Notes: generated by a model from the sequence alone, not told the origin. A stretch of 51,203 bases of DNA from Nitrosomonadales bacterium (GCA_023259065.1 JAHFQY010000016.1:1-51203); one strand, 5' to 3'; shown: positions 38,122-47,854, counted from the first letter of the stretch. Made by a program: numbers and translations.

Positions 38122-38781
38122 CTAACGCGTGCTGAGCATGCTGGAAGCGGGACGCTCCGTGCGGTAAACGGGCTGAGTCCAGCGTTTGTGCCATGCCGCC
38201 TTGACCAGGTTCGGGTATTCCGGCTGGCCCAGGCTGCCGTTGTAGCGGCCCAGTGCGCGGTACAGGTTGCCCTTTTCCATGTCCACGTAGTGACGCAAAA
38301 TTGTGCAGCCGTAACGCAGGTTGATGCGCATATGAAACAGGTTGTGCTCACGCGTGCCTATGGTTTTTACCCAGAATGGCATGACCTGCATGTAACCACG
38401 GGCGCCTGCCCGTGACACCGCGTATTTGTTGAAACCGCTTTCCACCTCGATCAGGCTCAGCACCAGGTAGGGATCAAGGCCTGCGCGCGTGGCCTCATAG
38501 TGCACCGTACTTAAAAACTCGAGCCTGCTGGCTTCGTCCGGCATCTGTTTTACCAGCCGCTGTGACATTTCGCTCAACCAGAATTGTGCTTCCTGTTGTG
38601 TAGCGAAAGCCAGTTTGGGTGCTGCCTGGTCAGATACGCTGCGCTGCATGACGGCACGCACGCTGGCGGAGAGCGCTTCCTGAGCCTGCGCGCCGGCGAA
38701 TGATGCGGACGAAAATATCACCCCGCCTGCCGCAAGCGACAGCGCCAAAATGTGTTTGAAGTGATGATGGTTCAAGCGCAT
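38122..38781 (-). CDS. Lytic transglycosylase (SLT domain)
   Basis: A 219-residue exported protein. A signal peptide ([20 protein letters not shown]...) precedes an SLT-type lysozyme domain with catalytic Glu114 in [20 protein letters not shown] and the [15 protein letters not shown] and [13 protein letters not shown] blocks. It cleaves glycan strands in the periplasm. It overlaps the 3' end of proS by 10 bases and is probably co-transcribed with it; this pair is common in betaproteobacteria. Confidence 0.9.
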   Translation of the reverse strand: MRLNHHHFKHILALSLAAGGVIFSSASFAGAQAQEALSASVRAVMQRSVSDQAAPKLAFATQQEAQFWLSEMSQRLVKQMPDEASRLEFLSTVHYEATRAGLDPYLVLSLIEVESGFNKYAVSRAGARGYMQVMPFWVKTIGTREHNLFHMRINLRYGCTILRHYVDMEKGNLYRALGRYNGSLGQPEYPNLVKAAWHKRWTQPVYRTERPASSMLSTR

Positions 38782-40478
38782 ATGGCTGATTGTACGACTT
38801 TAAATGCGGCTTGCAAGTCCACGGATTGGGCTTCGGCGTCGCGCCGTCCCTGATATTCCACCTTGCCTTCTTTCAAGCCGCGGTCACCGATGACGATGCG
38901 ATGCGGAATGCCGATCAGTTCCATGTCGGCGAAGATGACTCCGGGACGCTCGTCGCGGTCATCCAGCAACACCTCGATGTCAGCCGCGCTGAATTCCGCG
39001 TAAAGCTGCTCGGCTGCGGCTCTTACCGCTTCGCTTTTCTTCATGCCTATGGGAGCGATGGCGACCTGGAACGGCGCCATGGCCACGGGCAGGGTGATGC
39101 CGCGCGCGTCGTAGTTCTGCTCGATCGCTGCGGCAACTATGCGCGAAACACCGATGCCGTAGCAGCCCATTTCCATCACCTGGGTCTTGCCATTCTCATC
39201 CAGGTAAGTGGCGTTGAGTGCCTCGGAATATTTGGTGCGCAGCTGGAAGATGTGGCCCACTTCAATGCCGCGGCACAGCTCCAGCGCACCCATGCCATCC
39301 GGGCTGGCGTCGCCGGCAACGACGTTGCGCAGGTCGTGCACATTGGCCTCGTCCAGATGAAAGTCGCGACCGAAATTGACCCCGCTATAGTGGAAGCCGT
39401 CTTCGTTGGCGCCGCACACGAAGTTGCTCATGGCGGCGGCAGCGCGGTCGGCAATAACGGTATGATTTTTGTTGACCGGGCCGATATAGCCGGGACGGCA
39501 GCCCATGTTGCGCTGGATTTCATCATCGCTGGCAAAGCGGAATTCACCCAGCACCTTGCCGGCCTTGATTTCATTGAGCATATGGTCGCCACGCAACAGC
39601 ACCAGCACGAAGTTACCCTGGCCATCCACTACGGCGATGGTTTTCAGTACCTGTTGTGGTGTAACGCTCATAAAGGTGGCAATTTCATCGATGGATTTCT
39701 GCCCGGGCGTAATGACCTTTTGCATGCTCTCTGTTGCACCTGCGCGCGGTGTGCCGGGAGCGACTGCTTCGGCCAGCTCCACATTGGCTGCGTAGTCAGA
39801 GGTAGGGCAGAAAGCCAGCGCATCTTCGCCGGAATCCGCCAGCACGTGGAACTCATGCGAACCGCTGCCGCCGATGGCGCCGGTGTCGGCAGCCACGGCG
39901 CGGAACTGCAGGCCAAGGCGGGTAAAGATGCGGCTATATGTTTCATACATCACGCGGTAGGTTTGTTCCAGGCTGTCAAAATTGGCATGGAAGGAGTATG
40001 CATCTTTCATCATGAATTCACGCGCACGCATCACGCCAAAACGCGGGCGCACCTCGTCACGGAACTTGGTCTGGATCTGGTAGAAGTTCAGTGGCAGCTG
40101 GCGGTAGCTTTTTACTTCGCGGCGCGCGATGTCGGTGATCACTTCTTCATGGGTGGGGCCGAAGCAGAACTGGTTGTCGTGGCGATCCTTGATCTTGAGC
40201 ATCTGCGGGCCAAACACGGCCCAGCGCCCGGTTTCCTGCCACAGTTCGGCGGGCTGTACTGCGGGCATCAAAAGCTCGATGCCACCGCTCTTGTTCATCT
40301 CTTCACGCACCACAGCTTCCACCTTGCGCAGCACGCGCAAGCCCAACGGCATCCAGGTGTACAGGCCGCTGGCCAGTTTCTTGATGTAGCCGGCGCGCAG
40401 CATCAATCGATGGCTGACCAGCTCGGCTTCGGAAGGGGCTTCTTTCAGGGTGGAGAGGAAAAATTGTGAAACACGCAT
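38772..40478 (-). CDS. proS: Prolyl-tRNA synthetase
   Basis: A 568-residue bacterial-type class II synthetase. The N-terminus [20 protein letters not shown] is classical. Motif 2 contains [20 protein letters not shown], the editing (INS) domain lies at about 225-400, and the C-terminal anticodon-binding domain contains [20 protein letters not shown]. It charges tRNA-Pro and edits mischarged alanine. A long open frame on the opposite strand is a composition effect and is not a gene. Confidence 0.97.
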   Translation of the reverse strand: MRVSQFFLSTLKEAPSEAELVSHRLMLRAGYIKKLASGLYTWMPLGLRVLRKVEAVVREEMNKSGGIELLMPAVQPAELWQETGRWAVFGPQMLKIKDRHDNQFCFGPTHEEVITDIARREVKSYRQLPLNFYQIQTKFRDEVRPRFGVMRAREFMMKDAYSFHANFDSLEQTYRVMYETYSRIFTRLGLQFRAVAADTGAIGGSGSHEFHVLADSGEDALAFCPTSDYAANVELAEAVAPGTPRAGATESMQKVITPGQKSIDEIATFMSVTPQQVLKTIAVVDGQGNFVLVLLRGDHMLNEIKAGKVLGEFRFASDDEIQRNMGCRPGYIGPVNKNHTVIADRAAAAMSNFVCGANEDGFHYSGVNFGRDFHLDEANVHDLRNVVAGDASPDGMGALELCRGIEVGHIFQLRTKYSEALNATYLDENGKTQVMEMGCYGIGVSRIVAAAIEQNYDARGITLPVAMAPFQVAIAPIGMKKSEAVRAAAEQLYAEFSAADIEVLLDDRDERPGVIFADMELIGIPHRIVIGDRGLKEGKVEYQGRRDAEAQSVDLQAAFKVVQSAICA

Positions 40479-40716
40479 GGCAAATTCCGTAAGTAGATTG
40501 ATGGCGAAGCGCGCATTTTACCGTTTTAAGGCCGGCATGAGTGAGGTGTATCGCGGATGGTGATGGAATGCCGGAAGCGCCCCCTACAACCTCGTGCAAA
40601 TTAATCATGCGCTAATATTCCCTTTGAAATTAGGTGCATAAATTGGTATTTGGGATACAATCAAAGCCATGTTGTGGATGGTGCTATTGCGTAATTTTTT
40701 CGAGGGAGATTAAAAA

Positions 40717-41145
40717 ATGGGTTTCTTTTCGAGATTGTTTGGTCATGACGAGAATAATGCTGTGGACATCAAGGCAACCATTCGTTCTGAAATCAATATC
40801 AGCGATGCTGTTGCTGCGCACATGAAGTGGAAGGGGCGATTGCAGAGCTATCTTGACGGAACGTCGCAGGAGCAGCTCGACCCCATGGTGATTTGCCGTG
40901 ATGATCAGTGCGTACTGGGCAAATGGATACACGGGCCGGCACTTAATTATTTTCACGGAGACGAGGGGTTCCACAAGCTGCGCTCAGATCATGCGAATTT
41001 CCATTTTATTGCCGGTACCGTGGTTAAAAAGGTGCAGGAGAATGACAAGGTGGGCGCTGATGCGTTGATGAAAAATGACTATGCGCACGCATCCCGGGAT
41101 GTCATCCATGATCTGACCGAATTGAACAAGCACCTGAGTGAGTAA
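40717..41145 (+). CDS. Stand-alone CZB (chemoreceptor zinc-binding) domain protein, copy 1
   Basis: A 142-residue soluble protein made almost only of a CZB domain. The zinc ligands of the family are all visible: His35 (AAHMKWKGRL), Cys65 (CVLGKWIHGP) and His92/His96 (DHANFH). CZB domains normally sit at the C-terminus of cytoplasmic chemoreceptors or on diguanylate cyclases such as DgcZ, where zinc or oxidants such as HOCl act on the Cys. Here there is no output domain. A ribosome-binding site GGGAG lies at good spacing. A paralogue follows 119 bases downstream. Confidence 0.88.
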   Translation: MGFFSRLFGHDENNAVDIKATIRSEINISDAVAAHMKWKGRLQSYLDGTSQEQLDPMVICRDDQCVLGKWIHGPALNYFHGDEGFHKLRSDHANFHFIAGTVVKKVQENDKVGADALMKNDYAHASRDVIHDLTELNKHLSE

Positions 41146-41264
41146 TCAGGCTGAATACAGATCAGGGCCACTTGCATGACGCAAGTACTGGGCTGATCCC
41201 CGAATTTCGAGATTCACAAAAGTCTGCGGTTGGGTATTGATAAAAAAATTAGGAGGATGGAATC

Positions 41265-41684
41265 ATGAGTTTTTTCACCAGCCTGTTCTCACTGGCAAAA
41301 AGTAAAAACGCCGACATCAGAAAAGAAATAGATTTGCCCGGGGCGATTACGGCGCACGTCAATTGGAAAGCGCGGCTGCAGAAATTCATTGACGGGAAAT
41401 CGGATGAAAAACTGGAGCCAATGATGGTGTGTCGGGATGACCAGTGCGACCTGGGCAAGTGGATACATGGACCGGGAACCGACCGGTTTTATGCCGATGA
41501 AGCGTTCCGCGGCTTGCGTGCAGACCATGCGCAGTTTCACTATGTTGCCGCCAATGTGGTCAGGTATATGCAGGATGATGACAGGGCGGGTGCGGAGGCT
41601 TTGCTACGGGGAGAGTACACCAAGGTGTCGCAACACATGATGGGCTTGCTGGATGAACTAAACAGGCATGAGGGCTCTGCGTAG
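41265..41684 (+). CDS. Stand-alone CZB domain protein, copy 2
   Basis: A 139-residue paralogue of the preceding protein, with the same short amphipathic N-terminus (MSFFTSLFS versus MGFFSRLFG) and the same ligands: His31 (TAHVNWKARL), Cys61 (CDLGKWIHGP), His88/His92 (DHAQFH). The motif CRDDQCxLGKWIHGP is shared by both. It has a strong ribosome-binding site (AGGAGG) and is followed by a terminator at 41711. The shared N-terminal FFxxLF motif could be a membrane or partner contact. The two probably arose by tandem duplication. Confidence 0.88.
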   Translation: MSFFTSLFSLAKSKNADIRKEIDLPGAITAHVNWKARLQKFIDGKSDEKLEPMMVCRDDQCDLGKWIHGPGTDRFYADEAFRGLRADHAQFHYVAANVVRYMQDDDRAGAEALLRGEYTKVSQHMMGLLDELNRHEGSA

Positions 41685-41710
41685 TTGAACCCGGCTGCAT
41701 TGGGCAAACA

Positions 41711-41750
41711 AAGGCGTATTTGTTCGTCGCAAATACGCCTTAATTCTTTT
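41711..41750 (+). terminator. Rho-independent terminator after the CZB pair
   Basis: A perfect 12-bp stem AAGGCGTATTTG/CAAATACGCCTT around a seven-base loop, followed by AATTCTTTT. It separates the CZB genes from rppH. Confidence 0.88.
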
Positions 41751-41807
41751 CAGCGCGGGTGAAATGTGGAACAATTGCACCCATTAAATTAACTGGTAGG
41801 GGCGAAC

Positions 41808-42332
41808 ATGATAGACCGAGACGGTTATCGCCCAAATGTCGGCATCATACTGACAAACGCAAAAAATCAGGTGTTTTGGGGCAAGCGTATCCGCCAGGAT
41901 GCGTGGCAGTTTCCACAGGGTGGCATACAGCATGGAGAAACTCCCGAGCAGGCAATGTATCGTGAGCTGCATGAGGAAGTTGGCTTGCACGGCTGCCACG
42001 TTCAGATACTGGGCCGCACCCGCGACTGGATGCGTTATGAAGTGCCGCAAAGTTGGACGAAGCGTGAATCGAGGGGCAGTTACAAGGGGCAGAAACAGAT
42101 ATGGTTTTTGCTGCGCCTGGTGGGAAGGGATTGCGATGTGTCGTTGCGCGCTTCCGGGCACCCGGAATTTGACGCGTGGCGCTGGACCGATTATTGGGTT
42201 GACATGAACAGCGTGATCGAATTCAAGCGTGAAGTGTATGGACTTGCCCTGAACGAGCTGGTGCGCTATCTGCCGCCGGTCAAGAATACTGGATGTTGTG
42301 ATACAGCGAGGCGAATTAGCAGTAATTGTTGA
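41808..42332 (+). CDS. rppH: RNA pyrophosphohydrolase RppH (Nudix)
   Basis: A 174-residue Nudix hydrolase that removes pyrophosphate from the 5' end of mRNA and starts its decay. The start [15 protein letters not shown] and WQFPQGG are RppH-specific, and the Nudix box is complete (Gly38, Glu44, Arg52-Glu53, Glu56-Glu57, Gly59). The C-terminal 15 or so residues ([16 protein letters not shown]) look untypical of the family and may be a drifted tail. In many betaproteobacteria rppH lies beside proS; here the two CZB genes lie between them. Confidence 0.94.
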   Translation: MIDRDGYRPNVGIILTNAKNQVFWGKRIRQDAWQFPQGGIQHGETPEQAMYRELHEEVGLHGCHVQILGRTRDWMRYEVPQSWTKRESRGSYKGQKQIWFLLRLVGRDCDVSLRASGHPEFDAWRWTDYWVDMNSVIEFKREVYGLALNELVRYLPPVKNTGCCDTARRISSNC

Positions 42333-42354
42333 TAACACCAAAGGAGAGTGGCAC

Positions 42355-42963
42355 ATGGATCGAGAGTATTCTTCGTTAAACGCACACCCCTTGAAAGCAG
42401 GCTCGAACTTTGTTCGGCCCACGCAGGAGCTGCCGGAAAAGGTTGCTCTGGGTGACCCGGCATTGAGTGTAATGACCGATCTGAAGTGTGTTTCTGTGGT
42501 GACGGTTCGCGCCAAAACTCCGATGGAAAAAGCGCATGCCAAAATGGTGCGCTATGGTGTGCGCACCTTGCTGGTGCTGGATGAAACAGACAAGGTGCTG
42601 GGTTTTTTGACCACGACAGATATTCTGGGCGAAAAACCCATGCGCTTCCTGCAGCACCATGGTGGAACCCATGCCGATATTCTGGTGCGCGACATCATGA
42701 CCCCGCAGCGCGAGCTGGAAGTGTTGCACCTTGCCGACATCAAGTCCGCCAAAGTGGGGCATGTTCTTGCAACCCTGAAAGCTGCCGGCCGGCAGCATGC
42801 CCTGGTGGTGGAAGACAATGCCAACGGCACCCAGGCCGTACGCGGAATTTTCTCTTCTTCCCAGATTGCACGCCAGCTTGGCGTGAATGTTCATATTGCC
42901 GAAGTTGCACGCACTTTTGCCGAGATTGAGGCTGCACTCGCGGACAGTCATGTGCTGATTTGA
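42355..42963 (+). CDS. CBS-domain pair protein
   Basis: A 202-residue protein with two CBS motifs (about 38-92, SVMTDLKCVSVVTVRAKTPM...GFLTTTDIL, and about 113-172, DIMTPQRELEVLHLADIKS...GIFSSSQIA). No catalytic domain is attached. CBS pairs bind adenine nucleotides or similar ligands and act as regulatory modules. AAGGAG precedes the ATG at 42355 (an in-frame ATA/ATT upstream region overlapping rppH is not used). The partner is unknown. Confidence 0.85.
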   Translation: MDREYSSLNAHPLKAGSNFVRPTQELPEKVALGDPALSVMTDLKCVSVVTVRAKTPMEKAHAKMVRYGVRTLLVLDETDKVLGFLTTTDILGEKPMRFLQHHGGTHADILVRDIMTPQRELEVLHLADIKSAKVGHVLATLKAAGRQHALVVEDNANGTQAVRGIFSSSQIARQLGVNVHIAEVARTFAEIEAALADSHVLI

Positions 42964-43081
42964 ATTTTGGCGGCAGTGCAGCCCCGGAATTTTCTAAAAG
43001 TTGCTGGAGTTTGCAGGTGAATGCGGACTCCATTCTTCCTGTTTTATTCGTTTGAATGCCAATCCGGAATAAATCCTTACT

Positions 43082-44047
43082 ATGAAAATAATCGTGTTGC
43101 AGCGAGTGTTGTTGGGTTTGTTCGCCATGAGTTTGCTCGCTTGCTCGGGCAGCAATGTGCCGGGCTCGGGAGGTTTGTGGGGTGGGAATATCATCAGTGT
43201 GGCGGAAAGCAAAACGTCCAACCCCAATGCGCCACTGGAAAAATATGCAGCCAGCATCCGACTGCTCCCTTACGTTGATGCGCGCAATACTGGCAATGCC
43301 AACAAGATAGGAATCTCTACCCAGCTGGTCATCGGCATGAGCGGGAGCGAGCTTATAGTGGATCCGGAAGTCTCGGCCATCGTGACCAATTCGATGCATA
43401 AACGCCTTGAAGATTCAGGCTTTGCATTGGCGGAAACAAATGCCCTGTATGAGCTGAGTGGTGTGGTGAAAGAGCTCAAGTATGACGTCAAGGTGCGTGA
43501 TGAAATTTCTATTGCCATAGAGTCCACACTGAAAGAACCGGCTAGCGGCAAGGTGGTCTGGTCGGGCATTGCGGTAGAGAAGAGCGACCGCTTCGCCGGT
43601 GTTTCGGGAAACAGCAAGAAGGACATTGCCAACTATTTGCGTGAGAAAGTTGCCGTGGTGACAGGCAAGACCGCCGAGGCGATCAGTGCCAGCCTGATGG
43701 CCGTCCGTCCTGATTTATTCAACCTGGCGCCAGGTACAAGGCCAATCCAGGGGGTCACCGTGCTGGCAGCGCCTGTAACCAGTGCGGTGCCAGCGGTGAA
43801 GCTCGCTCCCCCTTCAGTGCAAGTGCCCAGTGCTGTTGCTACGGGTCTGCTGCTTGTTACTAGTAGGCCAGCACGCGCCAGAATTTACATTGATGAGGTG
43901 TATTACGGCCTGACTCCTCTGCGCCTTGAGCTTGAGCCAGGCGTGCATAAAATCAGCGCAAAGCTGGCTGGCTACAAGAGCAGTACAGAGAAGGTTGCGG
44001 TGCGCAAGGCGGAGACAACAGAAATGGAAATAGAGCTGCAGCGCTAA
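43082..44047 (+). CDS. Lipoprotein with C-terminal PEGA domain
   Basis: A 321-residue protein with a lipobox (SLLAC, Cys21), so it is an exported lipoprotein. Residues about 40-220 form an unassigned domain (SIRLLPYVDARNTGNANKIG; VTNSMHKRLEDSGFALAETN) that resembles outer-membrane complex lipoproteins in pattern. A Pro/Val linker follows, then a PEGA domain at about 255-320 (TSRPARARIYIDEVYYGLTP), a small beta module found on surface proteins. Function is unknown. A terminator lies just downstream. Confidence 0.7.
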   Translation: MKIIVLQRVLLGLFAMSLLACSGSNVPGSGGLWGGNIISVAESKTSNPNAPLEKYAASIRLLPYVDARNTGNANKIGISTQLVIGMSGSELIVDPEVSAIVTNSMHKRLEDSGFALAETNALYELSGVVKELKYDVKVRDEISIAIESTLKEPASGKVVWSGIAVEKSDRFAGVSGNSKKDIANYLREKVAVVTGKTAEAISASLMAVRPDLFNLAPGTRPIQGVTVLAAPVTSAVPAVKLAPPSVQVPSAVATGLLLVTSRPARARIYIDEVYYGLTPLRLELEPGVHKISAKLAGYKSSTEKVAVRKAETTEMEIELQR

Positions 44048-44066
44048 ACTGGATCAGATGTCATGC

Positions 44067-44099
44067 AATAAAAAACCAGCTGCGTGCTGGTTTTTTATT
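44067..44099. terminator. Bidirectional terminator between the PEGA lipoprotein gene and rsmB
   Basis: A perfect 14-bp stem AATAAAAAACCAGC/GCTGGTTTTTTATT around a five-base loop. A and T runs on both sides allow it to work on both convergent genes. Confidence 0.95.
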
Positions 44100-44124
44100 G
44101 TCCGTCGTTAAATTTGCACACAGT

Positions 44125-45387
44125 TCAGCCGCCTGCACGACGCTCCATTGCGGCCGCAAAGAAACCGTCTGTGCCGTGTTGCTGTGGCAATAGCTGCAGA
44201 TACTCGCCCATGGGCAAGGGAATTTTCTGCTGCGCCAGGATGTCACCGGCAGGAAGCAATGCAAACTCGGGGTGAGCGACCAAGAACGCTTCCACGATGG
44301 CGCGGTTCTCTTCCTGCAGCAGACTGCAAGTTGCATATACCAGACGCCCACCTTTCTTTACCAGCTTGCTGGCAGCGGCGAGTATAGATGCCTGCTTCTG
44401 GGTGAGCTCCTGCACGCTTTTCTGCGATTGGCGGAATTTGAGATCCGGGTTGCGCCGCAATGTGCCAAGGCCGCTGCAGGGAGCATCGACCAGTACCCGG
44501 TCGATTTTTCCGGCCAGGCGCTTCACCTTGGCATCGTTCTCGTGCGCGATCAGTTGCGGATGCAGATTGCTCAGGCCAGAGCGTTTCAGGCGCGGCTTCA
44601 GGTTGGTCAGGCGTTTTTCGGAAACATCCAGCGCATACAGACGCCCCTGCGAGTTCATCATGGCGCCCAGCATCAGCGACTTGCCGCCGGCGCCGGCACA
44701 GAAATCCACCACCATGTCGGTGCGCTTGGGCGCCAGCAAGAAGCCCAGCAACTGGCTGCCTTCATCCTGCACCTCGAATTTCCCGCCCTCAAATAACGGG
44801 CTTTTGTTGAGTGCGGGCTTGCCCTTCACACGTATGCCGATGGGAGAGTAGGGCGTAACCTGCGCCTCCACCCCCTCAGCCTGCAAGCCCTGCATGATTT
44901 CGTCGCGCGCGGCCAGGTAAGTGTTGACGCGCAAGTCCAGGGTGGCGCTTTGCTGCATGGACTGCCCCAGTGCAAGTATCTCGTCATCGGAATAATGTGC
45001 GCGCAGCTTTTCGATAATCCACCCGGGCAATTCGGCCTGCACCGACAGTGGCAGTTCGGCGGCTTTGATACCCTTGACCTGCCCCAGCCATTCCGACTCG
45101 CCGGGTTTTAACAGGGGCGCCAGTTCGCGCACATTGTAGCCGCCGAACTTCACCCAGTAGGCCAGCGCCAGGCGCCGTGGCGTGGCTTGCTCGCCGCAGC
45201 CGTGCTCCAGAAACAGCCGGTGGCGTAGTATGCCAAAAACAGTTTCCGCCACCAGCGCGCGTTCATTGGAACCGATGCGCTCGGCCTGGAAGAAGTGGCG
45301 CAACGCGGCATCCGCAGGGTGCTCCAGCGGCAGGATGGCGCGCAGTGCTTGTGTGACGAGGTCGAGGCGGTATTCGGTGATAAGCAT
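44125..45387 (-). CDS. rsmB: 16S rRNA m5C967 methyltransferase RsmB
   Basis: A 420-residue RNA m5C methyltransferase. The N-terminal ~130 residues are the NusB-like RNA-binding domain, followed by the SAM-dependent catalytic domain with VVDFCAGAGGKSLMLGA, DAPCSGLGTLRRNPD (motif IV) and YATCSLLQEEN (motif VI, catalytic Cys). It lies downstream of two DUF3108 genes and purN on the same strand, an arrangement repeatedly seen in betaproteobacteria. Confidence 0.92.
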   Translation of the reverse strand: MLITEYRLDLVTQALRAILPLEHPADAALRHFFQAERIGSNERALVAETVFGILRHRLFLEHGCGEQATPRRLALAYWVKFGGYNVRELAPLLKPGESEWLGQVKGIKAAELPLSVQAELPGWIIEKLRAHYSDDEILALGQSMQQSATLDLRVNTYLAARDEIMQGLQAEGVEAQVTPYSPIGIRVKGKPALNKSPLFEGGKFEVQDEGSQLLGFLLAPKRTDMVVDFCAGAGGKSLMLGAMMNSQGRLYALDVSEKRLTNLKPRLKRSGLSNLHPQLIAHENDAKVKRLAGKIDRVLVDAPCSGLGTLRRNPDLKFRQSQKSVQELTQKQASILAAASKLVKKGGRLVYATCSLLQEENRAIVEAFLVAHPEFALLPAGDILAQQKIPLPMGEYLQLLPQQHGTDGFFAAAMERRAGG

Positions 45388-45405
45388 GTTTTGTATGTGT
45401 TTCAG

Positions 45406-46404
45406 TTAGTCATCCGAAACGCGGATGTCGGTGATGGTGATGGAGGCGGCAACGGTGCCATCCGGCTCGAAGTATTGTATTTTAACCGGTAACAGGCGGT
45501 ATTCCATGGCCAGCCAGATTTCCAGGCCGGGTTCGCCAGCGTCATGCATTTTGTGCAGGTGCACGGTTTTTAATTCACCTATTGCCGTTGAAATATTTTC
45601 ATCGAGAGTGATTTTTAAAATATAGTTTTCCAGTTTCTTGCCATTGCTGATGCTTACCTGGACCCATTCCCGATTGATTGAAAGCTGTGAGAGTTGATAA
45701 AGAATGCTCAGTGAATCTTGCGCTCCCTCGTGCAAAGAGGTGTCACCCCCGTGAGAGAAACGAAGTACATGTTCATGCCAGTCAAAGCTGGCAGTCAGTA
45801 TTTTCATGCTGCCGCTATCATTTTTTTCCTCAGAAAAACTTTCTGGTTTCAGGCCTTGAGTTACAACCGTGCCGCTGCTGTTCTGGTTAAGGTTATAGCT
45901 CTTGAACCATCTGGCCAATCCTGTGGTTTGTGTTGTCGCCTGGATGCTGTAGCGGCCGTCAGCAATATCCATACGGTGCTGAATTTCTCCTACCCGGAAT
46001 CCGTCTGTCCCCCTGAACACAGCAAAGCTAAGTTGAGCATGTTTGGGCAGCAGTGGATGGGGCGTCAGTGTGGGTTCAGAGGTATCTGCTGCTGCCGCAA
46101 GGGAATCGGTTGCGGCAGGGGCGCTCACAGCAAGAGATTCGGCTGGCGATACGGCGCTGGCCTGTAGCGGGGCTGGCATGTCTTGTAGTGGCGCTGGCAA
46201 GGTTGCCGGCTTGGGTTTGAGCTTCTTGGGCTGCTGCGGGGCTGCAACAGGCAAAGGCTCAAGTTTTGCCAATAGGGGCGGTAACTGTTTTTCAAAATGT
46301 GGCAATGGTATGCGAGGCAGCCACAGCACTAAGCTGTGCGCCAGCACGGATATCGAAATGGCAAGTAGGATGCGGCGAGTGGAGGGGCTGGGCCGATTGG
46401 TCAC
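45406..46404 (-). CDS. DUF3108 protein with TonB-like N-terminus
   Basis: A 332-residue protein. An N-terminal membrane helix (about 11-30, ILLAISISVLAHSLVLWLP) and a long Pro/Ala/Lys-rich stretch (about 40-120) resemble TonB-type spacers that cross the periplasm. The C-terminal ~200 residues form a DUF3108 domain (GFRVGEIQHRMDIADGRYSI; SLSILYQLSQL). Function is unknown. It shares 4 bases with the second DUF3108 gene, so both are translated from one mRNA. Family resemblance to the next protein suggests an ancient duplication. Confidence 0.75.
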   Translation of the reverse strand: MTNRPSPSTRRILLAISISVLAHSLVLWLPRIPLPHFEKQLPPLLAKLEPLPVAAPQQPKKLKPKPATLPAPLQDMPAPLQASAVSPAESLAVSAPAATDSLAAAADTSEPTLTPHPLLPKHAQLSFAVFRGTDGFRVGEIQHRMDIADGRYSIQATTQTTGLARWFKSYNLNQNSSGTVVTQGLKPESFSEEKNDSGSMKILTASFDWHEHVLRFSHGGDTSLHEGAQDSLSILYQLSQLSINREWVQVSISNGKKLENYILKITLDENISTAIGELKTVHLHKMHDAGEPGLEIWLAMEYRLLPVKIQYFEPDGTVAASITITDIRVSDD

Positions 46405-47114
46405 GGTACAACGGTAAGTGCAGTTAGAACCTGGGTTGCCTTGTTGCCATCGGCATCGGTGATAACGATCTTGCAGGGAAATCCGCCCAGCTCTGTTGCC
46501 AGCCAGATTTCAAATGTCGATCCGTCTTCCTGCGGTGGAATGGCCAGGTAACGCGTCTTGAAGGTGCCCAAGGGCACGCTGACCATCTTCTCGGGGGTAA
46601 TGCGATAGCTGTAATGATCCAGGTCGCGGCCATTGGTGATGGTGAACTTCACTTCTCCCTGATCCTGCAGCGACATGAACTGGAACTGGTACATCGCGCT
46701 CAGCCTGTCTTGCGTGCCCGCAGGCAGGGCTGCAGAGCGTTCACCCTGATAATCCTTGTGCAGGATGGTGGAGTTGTCCCAGTTGAAAGTGGCGCTGGTA
46801 TTTCTTTCCGTGTCCAGCTCGCGCTTGTTGGTATAGCTCAGCGGGCGCAGCCCCTGCGCGGAAACCAGTCCCCTGCTACTGGCGCGTATGGTTTCTGCTT
46901 TGAAGCGCGCCAGCAGCCCCACGGCCTTGCTGATACTCTCGATCTGGTAATGGTCTTGTGTGCGGGTATAGGTTTCACTGACCTCAATCAGCTTCATGCC
47001 ATAGCCGATGACGTCGTATCTGGCCTCGATGCGGCTTGCCGGGGCAGCGTGCAGTGCGTGCGAGGAAATACCCAGCAACAATGCGGCAAACATACGGAAA
47101 ATATTTTTTTGCAT
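46401..47114 (-). CDS. DUF3108 protein, exported
   Basis: A 237-residue protein with a signal peptide (MQKNIFRMFAALLLGISSHALHA) and a single DUF3108 domain (ARYDVIGYGMKLIEVSETYT; QDRLSAMYQFQFMSLQDQGE; FEIWLATELGGFPCKIVITD). Predicted location is the periplasm. It lies between purN (3-base gap) and the other DUF3108 gene (4-base overlap), so the minus-strand order is purN, this gene, the TonB-like DUF3108 gene, rsmB. The domain is predicted beta-rich; no function is known. Confidence 0.78.
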   Translation of the reverse strand: MQKNIFRMFAALLLGISSHALHAAPASRIEARYDVIGYGMKLIEVSETYTRTQDHYQIESISKAVGLLARFKAETIRASSRGLVSAQGLRPLSYTNKRELDTERNTSATFNWDNSTILHKDYQGERSAALPAGTQDRLSAMYQFQFMSLQDQGEVKFTITNGRDLDHYSYRITPEKMVSVPLGTFKTRYLAIPPQEDGSTFEIWLATELGGFPCKIVITDADGNKATQVLTALTVVP

Positions 47115-47117
47115 GAC

Positions 47118-47756
47118 TTACTCCAGCCCCGGCGCAATCAGCGGGCTGCCTGGCTGCTCCAGGCGGTCGGAAATTACCTTCCCCTCCGCACTTAAGCTCA
47201 CCTGCCCGCGGCACAGCCAGCGTATGGCCTGCGGATAGATACGATGCTCCTCGTGCAACACGCGCTGTGCCAGCGTATGCGGTGTGTCGTCGCTCAATAC
47301 CTGCACCGCAGCCTGGATGATGATGGGGCCGTGATCCAGATCCGGCGTCACGAAATGCACCGTACAACCGTGTATCTTGACCCCATCCTGCAAGGCGCGC
47401 TCATGCGTGTTCATGCCGCCATAAGCAGGCAGCAGGGAAGGGTGAATGTTGATCAGGCGTCCGGAATATTTGTTTACAAAGCCGGTGGTGAGTATGCGCA
47501 TGAAGCCTGCCAGCACGATGATGTCCGGCTGGTAAGCGTCTATCGCCTGCGCCAATGCGGCATCGAAAGCCTCGCGGTCGGCATAATCGCGATGCGCCAC
47601 CACCGCCGTGGCGATGCCGCGCTGCCGGGCAATTTGCAGGCCGGCGGCATCGGCACGGTTGCTGATGACTGCTGCAACATGACAGGACAGATTGGTCTCC
47701 AGCAGCGCCTGCATATTGCTGCCGCGACCGGAGATCAGGATGACGATTTTTTTCAT
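47118..47756 (-). CDS. purN: Phosphoribosylglycinamide formyltransferase PurN
   Basis: A 212-residue enzyme transferring a formyl group from 10-formyl-THF to GAR in purine synthesis. ISGRGSNMQALLE near the N-terminus binds the phosphate, and the catalytic residues Asn103, His105 (INIHPSLLPAYGG) and Asp141 (VTPDLDHGPI) are all present. It lies beside purM on the same strand, as expected, but with a family B repeat in the gap. Confidence 0.96.
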   Translation of the reverse strand: MKKIVILISGRGSNMQALLETNLSCHVAAVISNRADAAGLQIARQRGIATAVVAHRDYADREAFDAALAQAIDAYQPDIIVLAGFMRILTTGFVNKYSGRLINIHPSLLPAYGGMNTHERALQDGVKIHGCTVHFVTPDLDHGPIIIQAAVQVLSDDTPHTLAQRVLHEEHRIYPQAIRWLCRGQVSLSAEGKVISDRLEQPGSPLIAPGLE

Positions 47757-47772
47757 GATGTTTGAGGAACAG

Positions 47773-47845
47773 TCCGCAGATTAAACAGATTGATCATGCA
47801 TGTGACTCGCTCAAATAATCTGTGTGAATCTGCGTAATCTGCGGA
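47773..47845. repeat. Family B inverted repeat (copy 3), purM-purN gap
   Basis: The left arm begins TCCGCAGATTAAACAGATTG; the right arm ends GAATCTGCGTAATCTGCGGA. It occupies most of the gap between the two co-directional purine genes. Confidence 0.9.
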
Positions 47846-47854
47846 TACGCTGTC

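Noticed and set aside
38790..40469. Long open frame (559 codons) on the plus strand inside proS
   Set aside because: Antisense to an intact prolyl-tRNA synthetase; composition rather than coding explains it.
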